In this document: one piece after another, positions 1-7,782 of the stretch
Numbering within the stretch: position 1 is the first letter of the stretch
Layout of the letters: the number at the start of each line of letters is the position of its first letter
Assembly (NCBI GenBank): GCA_038093975.1
Contig: JBBPTG010000177.1
Coordinates: 1 to 50,767 of the forward strand
DNA: 50,767 nucleotides
Source of the DNA: Chalciporus piperatus
Lineage: Eukaryota > Basidiomycota > Agaricomycetes > Boletales > Boletaceae
Reading direction: 5' to 3'
Made by a program: the position numbers and the translations under genes
Notes under the pieces: generated by a model
Databases searched by the model: none
What the model was told of the DNA's origin: nothing
Seen by the model: only the letters and a program-made list of their open reading frames with translations

Positions 1-746
1 CGGCGTTGAAGAATTATTCTACCGTGCCTCCTCCATCCCCAGAGCCCCAACCCCGCTCGCTGAGCCCGTCGATTGGACTGCCGTCGACGAGGATCTTCTT
101 GCTCTTCAACACCAATTTCCCATTGGAGTCTCTGGTCGTACGGAAAGTTTCCGTCGCGCTCTCTATCGTACGCTTATATCCCCGGCAGGTGAGAAATCGA
201 TTCGAGAGAACATTGACGATCGGGTACGTCAACGCCGACGAAGCGACAGGCTACTTAGAGGTATCCCAGAGGACGCCGGTATACGTATTAAGGAGAGGGT
301 ATCAACCCCGCGTCCTACTCGCCGCACTCGCTGCCCTAAGCCTCTTGTTCCCCTTAGGAGAATTCGTGCAGCGCAGCTTACTGGTCTCCCTCCTACTTTT
401 GTACCTTACCTTCGGCCACGTACTTCTCTCCGACGACCTCCGCATTACCTTTGACTTCGCCTACATCCTTGTATCCCACAGGAATCGCCCAGTAGCACTA
501 CCTACTCCTCCCCATTCCCCTGTTGTATCACAAGCAGAGTTAGAAGAGGACAGAGAATCGGTGCCAGGATTAGTAGAGTCTGACAGTGAAGACGAAGGAG
601 GACTAAGAGAGACAAACGCACCAGGAGTGCAACTGTACTATCCCGCACCTCATTCCATCAGAAGAAGCATTCCACCGCCACCCTATCAAAGAGACGCCCC
701 TGCTTCGTTATCAGGAGAAACCCTTGAAGGATCTCAGGAGATCTGA
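1..746 (+). CDS. Ty3/gypsy copy 1, leader ORF (partial, 5' cut by window edge)
   Basis: This is the 3' part of the ORF that lies between the LTR and gag in this family; copies 2 and 3 show the full form. The first frame (codons from base 2) is open to a TGA at 452-454. A second, +1 frame continues to the TGA at 744-746 and encodes an acidic, Pro-rich tail with the cluster ESDSEDEGG. The stop of the first frame sits in the context CTT TGA C (449-455), a possible +1 frameshift site. No homology was recognised. Against copy 2 the tail has one in-frame 3-bp indel and mostly synonymous changes, which suggests it is translated. Function unknown. Confidence 0.5.
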   Translation, partial: ALKNYSTVPPPSPEPQPRSLSPSIGLPSTRIFLLFNTNFPLESLVVRKVSVALSIVRLYPRQVRNRFERTLTIGYVNADEATGYLEVSQRTPVYVLRRGYQPRVLLAALAALSLLFPLGEFVQRSLLVSLLLLYLTFGHVLLSDDLRITFDFAYILVSHRNRPVALPTPPHSPVVSQAELEEDRESVPGLVESDSEDEGGLRETNAPGVQLYYPAPHSIRRSIPPPPYQRDAPASLSGETLEGSQEI

Positions 747-788
747 AATAAAATCTAGTTTTACTCCTTCCATTCTAGTGCATCAAGA

Positions 789-1988
789 ATGTCGGTTCTC
801 GCCCCAGACTTAGCAGCTGCCTTAACAGGCATTCTCGGACATCGTGACGTGTCCATACGGGATCTTGGAACGCAGTTGAGACTCGCGTTAGAAACCATGA
901 CGGATCAGCTTACCAACGCTCAAAGGGTAAATCAAAATCTAAACAATAATATCTTGCAGCTTGAAGCGCAAGTGCAAGCCATTCAAGTACCGGGCGCAAT
1001 ACCAGCCCCTATGGTCGGACCTAGTGGGCCTAAGTTATCCAAAATCGTCAAAGATCCAGGAGACTATGACGGATCTAGAGGAAAGAAGTTCGAAGAATGG
1101 TGGACAAGAGTCCGCGCATGGCTAGATGAAAACAACACCGTGTTAACCGGAATGACGGCGATCAGAGCTATCCTTAGTCGAATGACAGGAGGAGACGCCG
1201 CTACTTTCTCACGAGCCATGACACATGACATCTTGGAAAATGGGACCACGTACACTTCCGCCGAGTTCCATAAAAGAATCACCGATCAATTCCGCTCGGG
1301 TAACGAAGTGGAATATCACCGCAATCAGATCAAGAATCTGAAACAAGGCAAGATGTCTATGGAGAAATTCCTTACCACGTTCCAAACTCATCGCCTCATG
1401 GACGATTGGAGTGACGCGAGACACATTGAACTTCTAGAACTAAATGCAGATCCAGAGATCACACATCGGATCTTTATGGATAAAGGACGGTTCGACAAAT
1501 ATGACACATATGTCGAAGAGCTACGCCTCCTCGCAGGAAGAAAACAGCTTATCTCCATGATCAAGACAGGAACCGCAGGTGATACCCCGCGATATAAATA
1601 TACCAACACGGGCACACAACCGGGTCGTGGTGCCCCAATGGATATAGGTTCTGCCGAAATCGAAGAAGGAGAAATTGTGGAAGAAGAAGAAGCACCAGCT
1701 GTCATAAAGGCGGCCACAAGCAATTCCAAAGAAAAGAAGCAAGGAAACTGTTGGAACTGTGGGAAACCGGGACATCCGAAACAGCAATGTCCGGTGCCTA
1801 GTACCAAATGCAAGGGCTGTGGCTGGTCACGAGGCGAACACAAACGTGTCTGCAAACTTCAGAAGAGACAGGTGAGAGAACTGTCTACCGAATCTAGCGC
1901 TCTTGAAGGCCGTTCATTCGACGAAATGAAGGCTTACTTCTACGATATGAAAGATATCGAAATGAAGGGAAAAGGCAAAGCGGCCTGA
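789..1988 (+). CDS. gag: Ty3/gypsy copy 1, Gag
   Basis: This 399-residue Gag has a true ATG, unlike the ORF before it. The middle resembles the retrotransposon Gag/capsid domain (about residues 95-260, with FEEWWTRVRAWL and FRSGNEVEYHRNQIKNLKQG). An acidic linker follows, then a CCHC zinc knuckle CWNCGKPGHPKQQC. A second, spaced-out Cys/His motif CKGCGWSRGEHKRVC comes directly after. Gag should form the particle and bind genomic RNA. Its last codons carry a GGGAAAA heptamer (1967-1973) in the G GGA AAA phase, 15 nt before the TGA, so pol is probably made as Gag-Pol by -1 frameshift. The frame is intact. Confidence 0.9.
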   Translation: MSVLAPDLAAALTGILGHRDVSIRDLGTQLRLALETMTDQLTNAQRVNQNLNNNILQLEAQVQAIQVPGAIPAPMVGPSGPKLSKIVKDPGDYDGSRGKKFEEWWTRVRAWLDENNTVLTGMTAIRAILSRMTGGDAATFSRAMTHDILENGTTYTSAEFHKRITDQFRSGNEVEYHRNQIKNLKQGKMSMEKFLTTFQTHRLMDDWSDARHIELLELNADPEITHRIFMDKGRFDKYDTYVEELRLLAGRKQLISMIKTGTAGDTPRYKYTNTGTQPGRGAPMDIGSAEIEEGEIVEEEEAPAVIKAATSNSKEKKQGNCWNCGKPGHPKQQCPVPSTKCKGCGWSRGEHKRVCKLQKRQVRELSTESSALEGRSFDEMKAYFYDMKDIEMKGKGKAA

Positions 1989-2010
1989 ATGATCTGGGCA
2001 AACGGACCGC
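1967..2010 (+). promoter_or_regulatory. Candidate -1 ribosomal frameshift signal, copy 1
   Basis: The heptamer GGGAAAA (1967-1973) lies in the gag phase G GGA AAA, the X XXY YYZ slippery form. After a 6-nt spacer, GCGGCC (1980-1985) can pair with GGACCGC (2004-2010), leaving one bulged A and an 18-nt loop. The pol frame is open across the site. Copy 2 has the same heptamer at 7761-7767 with an intact stem. Copy 3 has it at 11519-11513 (minus strand), but one stem pair is lost. The assignment is inferred from sequence, not tested. Confidence 0.6.
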
Positions 2011-4789
2011 AACTAACTCGTTAGGAAAATCTGTAAACTATTCACACAGTCAAACGGGGTCTCATGTTGATCATGAGCTTGGCCTGGACTCTAGTCAGGT
2101 GCTTAATTCCGTTTCCATAATCCGATATCTTTCCGAAAACCCAGGACCACGTTTCATTCGCACGACAGATCGAGAATTGAAGCTATCTACTTCCATCGCT
2201 TCGCAACGTCTCCCTTCTGCTTTCACACGAGCAGAGGCACTTCTTGATTCAGGAGCTAACGCTATCTTCGTTGATCGGAGATGGGCTGATAAAATCAAAT
2301 TACCCCTCGTGCAACTCAGACATCCACTTACGGTATACAACGTGGACGGAACACATAACTCCGCTGGACAGATAACACACTGTGCGGAAATCATTATCCA
2401 TTTCAACGGACATCGTGAGAAGGCCATTGCAGAAGTCACTGATCTCGGAAAGAATCAGGTGATATTAGGATACGCATGGCTGAAGCAACACAATCCAGAG
2501 ATAGATTGGAACAAAGGAACGGTCCACATGACACGTTGTCCTTGGTCTTGTTCCGTTTTACGAGATAAACCACCGTTCGCACGTCAACTTGATGATGAAG
2601 AACGAAATTCCCTTCGGCACATCAACGCCGCAAAGAAGGATGCACCTGAGCCGAAAACGGAAAAGACTCCGGAAGAACTTGTTCCAAAAGAATATCACAA
2701 GTATATTCACCTGTTCAAGAAAAAGGAATCTGAACGCATGCCAACCCGTAAGCCGTGGGATCATGCAATTGACTTGAAAGACACCTACAAGCCGAAAAAG
2801 GGTCGTCTTATCCCACTCTCTGTCACGGAACAAGAAGAAGTCAGCGCATTCATTGATGATCAGCTCAAGAAAGGATACATTCGTCCTTCCAAATCTGAGC
2901 AGACTTCTCCCGTGTTCTTCGTTCCTAAGAAAGATGGCAAGAAACGCATGGTTCAAGATTACCGTTATCTAAATGAACACACGGTGAAAAACAATTATCC
3001 GCTACCCCTCATTTCCCAATTGGTTGATAAACTGAAAGGCGCAAAACTGTTTACCAAAATGGACTTGCGCTGGGGATACAACAACATCCGCATCAAAGAA
3101 GGCGATGAATCTAAAGCCGCATTCGTATGCTTCCGTGGCGCCTTCGAACCCTTGGTCATGTACTTCGGATTATGCAATTCTCCTGCAACATTCCAAACCA
3201 TGATGAACGACATCTTTTCGGATATGGAAGACGCCGTTGTTGTCTACATTGATGACATCATGATCTTTACCAAATCCGACGACCCTGCTGTCCATGCCAA
3301 AATAGTCAGAGAAGTTCTTCGTCGCTTAGAAGAGAATGACCTCTTCGTCAAACCAGAGAAATGTGTCTTCCATACCAAAGAAGTAGAATTCTTGGGAATG
3401 ACAATTACTCCCGAGGGAATCAGGATGGATGACGATAAGGTCAAGGCAATCACCGAATGGCCAACTCCGACGAATGTCAGAGGTGTCAGAAGCTTTCTCG
3501 GATTAGCAAATTTCTATCGTCGCTTCATTCAGGATTACGCCCAAGTGGCTAGACCCTTGAATGACCTTACCAAGAAGGATATGAAATTCGTATGGGAAGA
3601 AGCGCAGAGGAACGCCTTCAACACATTGAAACAGAAGTTCATCACCGCTCCCATACTCGCTTTCCCAGACAATGACAAACGCTTCCGTCTAGAATCGGAT
3701 GCATCTAATTACGCCACGGGTGCTGTTCTATCGATAGAACAAGGAGACAAATGGCATCCCGTCGCATTCTCTTCCCACTCCATGTCACCGGAAGAACGCA
3801 ACTACCCCATTGCGGATAAAGAGATGCTAAGCGTTGTCAGAAGTCTAGAACAATGGAGGCATTATCTGGAAGGTTCCAAGCACGAGTTTGAAATCTGGAA
3901 TGATCACGCGAACCTTCAGTTCTTCATGACTCGGCAAGCTCTAAATCGTCGCCAAGCACGTTGGTCTCAATATCTTAGCCGATTCAATTTCAAATGGTTA
4001 CACAAGGCAGGTTCCCAAATGGGAAAAGCCGATGCCTTATCAAGAAGAGAAGATCACGCAATCGGTATCGAAGCAGATAACAAAGCTGTCCTTGTAATAT
4101 CTCCGGACAGAATAGCTGCCACGTCAACTGTTCAACTCTCAACCGATTCCGATCTAATCAAGAACAAAATCAGAAAAGCAACCTTCAAAATACGTGAGAC
4201 AGAAGTCATGACACTCTGTAAAGAACACGGCATTTGTGAAGAGTCTGATGGAATTCTGATTGACAAGAAAGGAAGGCTGTACGTTCCTGAAGAAGAAGAT
4301 CTCCGCATGGAGATTATCCGACTTCATCACGACACACCCGTTGCTGGACATCCCAGATACGAAAAGACAATTGAACTGCTGCAGCGCAGTTACACATGGC
4401 CAGGAATGGCTACGCTCGTAAAAGACTACGTCTCACGCTGTGACAGATGTGCACGTTTCAAAGGGATAAACTATGCTCCTTCCGGAAAGCTCCGCCCCCT
4501 TGAAGTTCCGGATCTTCCCTGGGAACATATCTCTGCAGATTTCACTACCGATCTGCCGCTCTCGAATGGATTCGATTCTATTCTTGTCGTCGTTGACAGA
4601 TTCTCCAAAGAAGTCGAATTCATTCCCTGCAACAAGACGGTCACTGCTCTCGACACCGCCTGTTACGAACGCTCCATTTCTTATCCTAATCATACCTACA
4701 TTCTATTACGCTTACTAGGTTTCTCTTCGTTTCGTGGACTTAGTCGTTTCACTTTCTCTTTTGTTATCTTATCTTATCGCATCACGTGA
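1970..4789 (+). CDS. pol: Ty3/gypsy copy 1, Pol polyprotein, integrase truncated at 4660
   Basis: The frame is -1 relative to gag, open from 1907, and has no needed ATG. In order it holds an aspartic protease (LLDSGANAIFVD), reverse transcriptase (YIDDIMIF active site), RNase H (LESDASNYATGAVL, then IWNDHANLQFF) and the integrase HHCC zinc domain (HHDTPVAGHP ... CDRC). The integrase core begins with its first catalytic Asp (ISADFTTDLP). Element sequence stops at 4660, before the second catalytic Asp, because the LTR of copy 2 begins at 4661. The frame then runs about 43 codons into that LTR. Integrase is therefore inactive, while protease, RT and RNase H look intact. Confidence 0.88.
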   Translation, partial: KRQSGLNDLGKRTATNSLGKSVNYSHSQTGSHVDHELGLDSSQVLNSVSIIRYLSENPGPRFIRTTDRELKLSTSIASQRLPSAFTRAEALLDSGANAIFVDRRWADKIKLPLVQLRHPLTVYNVDGTHNSAGQITHCAEIIIHFNGHREKAIAEVTDLGKNQVILGYAWLKQHNPEIDWNKGTVHMTRCPWSCSVLRDKPPFARQLDDEERNSLRHINAAKKDAPEPKTEKTPEELVPKEYHKYIHLFKKKESERMPTRKPWDHAIDLKDTYKPKKGRLIPLSVTEQEEVSAFIDDQLKKGYIRPSKSEQTSPVFFVPKKDGKKRMVQDYRYLNEHTVKNNYPLPLISQLVDKLKGAKLFTKMDLRWGYNNIRIKEGDESKAAFVCFRGAFEPLVMYFGLCNSPATFQTMMNDIFSDMEDAVVVYIDDIMIFTKSDDPAVHAKIVREVLRRLEENDLFVKPEKCVFHTKEVEFLGMTITPEGIRMDDDKVKAITEWPTPTNVRGVRSFLGLANFYRRFIQDYAQVARPLNDLTKKDMKFVWEEAQRNAFNTLKQKFITAPILAFPDNDKRFRLESDASNYATGAVLSIEQGDKWHPVAFSSHSMSPEERNYPIADKEMLSVVRSLEQWRHYLEGSKHEFEIWNDHANLQFFMTRQALNRRQARWSQYLSRFNFKWLHKAGSQMGKADALSRREDHAIGIEADNKAVLVISPDRIAATSTVQLSTDSDLIKNKIRKATFKIRETEVMTLCKEHGICEESDGILIDKKGRLYVPEEEDLRMEIIRLHHDTPVAGHPRYEKTIELLQRSYTWPGMATLVKDYVSRCDRCARFKGINYAPSGKLRPLEVPDLPWEHISADFTTDLPLSNGFDSILVVVDRFSKEVEFIPCNKTVTALDTACYERSISYPNHTYILLRLLGFSSFRGLSRFTFSFVILSYRIT

Positions 4790-5220
4790 CTTACTTACAT
4801 AAGCTAGGTCTAGACCTTCGCTTACTAACTGATGACTCACCGTCTACTCGTCAGCATCAGTCAGCATTACTCATCATATGACTCACGCTTACTCATTCCG
4901 CAGTAGAGCTAGTTATGCCATTGGCTAGTAGTCAGTATGAGTCATACCCAGTCACCTACGATAAGGTTTAGTCACAACATGTACAAACATTGACAATAGT
5001 ATATAAACCCGGGTCAACAAGCACTGGACTCCCCAGTCTTGTTCTCCTGGAGTTTCCTCATCGAACCTCAGCCAAGTTCATCGGCTCGCTATTGTCTAGT
5101 GTGAGTCTTAGCTCTTAGTTGAGTTGAGTCGTTTCATTAGAACAAGACTAATATTTTCTTTTGTCTTAGCGTCTCGTCGCTACCACACGTGTTCTTGTAC
5201 GCCACTTCAACCGTTGATCA
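4661..5220 (+). repeat. 5' LTR of Ty3/gypsy copy 2 (560 bp)
   Basis: It starts TGTTACGAACG and ends TTGATCA, giving TG...CA termini. The minus-strand copy at 14061-14620 is also 560 bp, which fixes both ends. A TATA box (TATATAAA, 5000-5007) marks the likely U3/R start. The segment from the TATA box to the start of the leader ORF holds no ATG. A GTGAGT donor-like site lies at 5101 and a pyrimidine-rich TTTTGTCTTAG acceptor ends at 5169. The tract TGGGTACCGCGC about 4 nt past the LTR is in the position of a primer-binding site, but I could not assign a tRNA. The junction at 4660/4661 is inside the integrase gene of copy 1, so this is a nested insertion. Confidence 0.85.
5000..5007 (+). promoter_or_regulatory. 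LTR TATA box, copy 2
   Basis: TATATAAA lies 340 bp into the LTR, followed by a GC-containing stretch and an ATG-free leader. The copy 3 LTR has the same box at 14274-14281 on the minus strand. It fits a Pol II promoter driving the element inward. Confidence 0.6.
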
Positions 5221-5279
5221 CTAGTGGGTACCGCGCTGCTTGTACGCGCCTTGTCATCGCTGACTTTATTTTTGAATAA

Positions 5280-6540
5280 GTGTCGAGCAACCCCGCCACA
5301 TCTCAGCGCGCCGCGTCCCCTGTACCTTCCATCCAGTGGAACGGTATACTTGATCTCCCCGCCGTCGAGAACAACCTCGACTTCGCTAGCGTCATCAGAA
5401 ACCTCGAACGAGCTGTAGAGGTCGTCCCCGGCTTCACCAGCATCATCGACGACCTTGAGCGAGAAAACGCTCGTGTCCAGGAAGAATATGCTCGCACTCA
5501 GGCGTTACATGCTGAGAGACAAAGGGAGACCATCGAGAAGTACTCAACGCCAATAGTCCCAGAGCCTGACTATTCGGACCTTTACGTTGATTGGAGAGAA
5601 CCTCCGGTAATTCCCTCTTATCCATACCATCTACCATCAGAGGTTTACATTCACCCTCTCGGTACCCTTCGGTTACCTCATCATCCCGCCAATCTCCAGA
5701 TCGGTACTCGTCGACTCCCGTCACTTCCCCCCATCGAGGCTATCCGGGCACCGTTGCCGCCCAACCCCCAGCAGATACTAGCCGACGCCTTCGGCGTTGA
5801 AGAATTATACTACCGTGCCTCCTCCATCCCCAGAGCCCCAACCCCGCTCGCTGAGCCCGTCGATTGGACTGCCGTCGACGAGGATATTCTTGCTCTTCAA
5901 CACCAATTTCCCATTGGAGTCTCTGGTCGTACGGAAAGTTTCCGTCGCGCTCTCTATCGTACGCTTATATCCCCGGCAGGTGAGAAATCGATTCGAGAGA
6001 ACATTGACGATCGGGTACGTCAACGCCGACGAAGCGACAGGCTACTTAGAGGTATCCCAGAGGACGCCGGTATACGTATTAAGGAGAGGGTATCAACCCC
6101 GCGTCCTACTCGCCGCACTCGCCGTCCTAAGCCTCTTGTTCCTCTTAGGAGAATTCGTGCAGCGCAGCTTACTGGTCTCCCTCCTACTTTCGTACCTTAC
6201 CTTCGGCCACGTACTTCTCTCCGACGACCTTCGCGTTACATTTGACTTCACCTACATACTCGTATCTCACAGAAATCGTCCGATAGCACCACCTACTCCT
6301 CCCCTTTCCCCTGTTATATCACAAGCGGAACTTGAAGAAGAGGATAGAGAATCGGTACCAGGATTAGTAGAATCAGATAGTGAAGACGAAGGAGGACTAA
6401 GAGAAACAAACGCACCAGGAGTGCAACTTTACTATCCCGCACCTCATTCCATCAGAAGAAGCATTCCACCGCCACCTTATCAAAGAGACGCCCCTGCTTC
6501 GTTATCAGGAGAAACCCTTGAAGGATCTCAGGAGATCTGA
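5280..6540 (+). CDS. Ty3/gypsy copy 2, leader ORF (ATG-less, two frames, +1 shift)
   Basis: The first frame is open from just after a TAA at 5277-5279 to a TGA at 6243-6245 (about 321 codons) and contains no ATG at all; its first codon is GTG. Residues about 60-85 are a likely coiled coil (ERENARVQEEYARTQALHAE), followed by Pro-rich and Arg-rich stretches. The +1 frame then runs to the TGA at 6538-6540 and encodes an acidic, Pro-rich tail. Between copies 2 and 3, many differences are silent in the first frame up to about 6200 and in the second frame after 6245, so both parts look coding. The switch point reads ATT TGA C. No known domain was recognised. It could be made by non-AUG start plus frameshift, or by splicing. 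Confidence 0.55.
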
Positions 6541-6582
6541 AATAAAATCTAGTTTTACTCCTTCCATTCTAGTGCATCAAGA

Positions 6583-7782
6583 ATGTCGGTTCTCGCCCCA
6601 GACTTAGCAGCTGCCTTAACAGGCATTCTCGGACATCGTGACGCGTCAATACGAGATCTTGGAACGCAGTTGAGACTTGCGTTAGAAACAATGACGGATC
6701 AGCTTACCAACGCTCAAAACGTAAATCAAAATCTAAACAATAATATCTTGCAGCTTGAAGCGCAAGTACAAGCCATTCAAATGCCTGGCGCACTACCAGC
6801 TCCTACGGTCGGGTCTAGCGGACCTAAGTTATCCAAAATCGTCAAAGATCCAGGAGACTATGACGGATCTAGAGGAAAGAAGTTCGAAGAATGGTGGACA
6901 AGAGTCCGCGCATGGCTAGATGAAAACAACACCGTGTTAACCGGAATGACGGCGATCAGAGCTATTCTTAGTCGAATGACAGGAGGAGACGCCGCTACTT
7001 TCTCACGAGCCATGACACACGACATCTTGGAAAATGGGACCACATATACTTCCGCCGAGTTCCATAAACGAATCACCGATCAATTCCGCTCGGGTAATGA
7101 AGTGGAATACCATCGCAATCAGATCAAGAATCTGAAACAAGGCAAGATGTCTATGGAAAAATTCCTTACCACGTTCCAGACTCATCGCCTTATGGACGAT
7201 TGGAGTGATGCGAGACACATCGAACTCCTAGAACTAAATGCAGATCCAGAAATCACACATCGGATCTTTATGGATAAGGGACGGTTCGACAAATATGACG
7301 CATACATTGAAGAACTACGCCTCCTTGCAGGAAGGAAACAGCTTATCTCAATGATCAAGACAGGAACCGCAGGTGATACCCCTCGATATAAATATACCAA
7401 CACGGGCACACAACCGGGTCGTGGTGCCCCAATGGATATAGGTTCTGCCGAAATCGAAGAAGGAGAAATTGTGGAAGAAGAAGAAGCACCAGCTGTCATA
7501 AAGGCGGCCACAAGCAATTCCAAAGAAAAGAAACAAGGAAACTGTTGGAACTGTGGGAAACCGGGACATCCGAAACAGCAATGTCCGGTGCCTAGTACCA
7601 AATGCAAGGGCTGTGGCTGGTCACGAGGTGAACACAAACGTGTCTGCAAACTTCAGAAGAGACAGGTGAGAGAACTGTCTACCGAATCTAGCGCTCTCGA
7701 AGGCCGTTCATTCGACGAAATGAAGGCTTACTTCTACGATATGAAAGATATCGAAATGAAGGGAAAAGGCACAGCGGCCTGA
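6583..7782 (+). CDS. gag: Ty3/gypsy copy 2, Gag
   Basis: This 399-residue Gag has an intact frame and is nearly the same as the copy 1 protein, with a few substitutions (for example TNAQNVNQN against TNAQRVNQN). The CCHC knuckle and the second spaced Cys/His motif are both present. The ATG lies 11 nt after a TTTTACTCCTTCCATTCTAG tract that resembles a 3' splice site (TAG ends at 6572), so a spliced message could make this the first ATG. The slippery GGGAAAA is at 7761-7767. Confidence 0.9.
   Translation: MSVLAPDLAAALTGILGHRDASIRDLGTQLRLALETMTDQLTNAQNVNQNLNNNILQLEAQVQAIQMPGALPAPTVGSSGPKLSKIVKDPGDYDGSRGKKFEEWWTRVRAWLDENNTVLTGMTAIRAILSRMTGGDAATFSRAMTHDILENGTTYTSAEFHKRITDQFRSGNEVEYHRNQIKNLKQGKMSMEKFLTTFQTHRLMDDWSDARHIELLELNADPEITHRIFMDKGRFDKYDAYIEELRLLAGRKQLISMIKTGTAGDTPRYKYTNTGTQPGRGAPMDIGSAEIEEGEIVEEEEAPAVIKAATSNSKEKKQGNCWNCGKPGHPKQQCPVPSTKCKGCGWSRGEHKRVCKLQKRQVRELSTESSALEGRSFDEMKAYFYDMKDIEMKGKGTAA

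Noticed and set aside
1388..1855. 155-codon antisense ORF in gag, present in all three copies (also 7182-7649 and 11631-12098)
   Set aside because: It mirrors gag codons; copies are young and similar, so conserved openness carries little weight, and no independent signal supports it.
5797..6245. The +1 frame of the leader ORF upstream of its TGA as an independent gene
   Set aside because: It starts at TTG. In this stretch the differences between copies 2 and 3 change amino acids in this frame (S/N, L/P, R/C, T/I), while several are silent in the other frame, so it is a shadow until after 6245.
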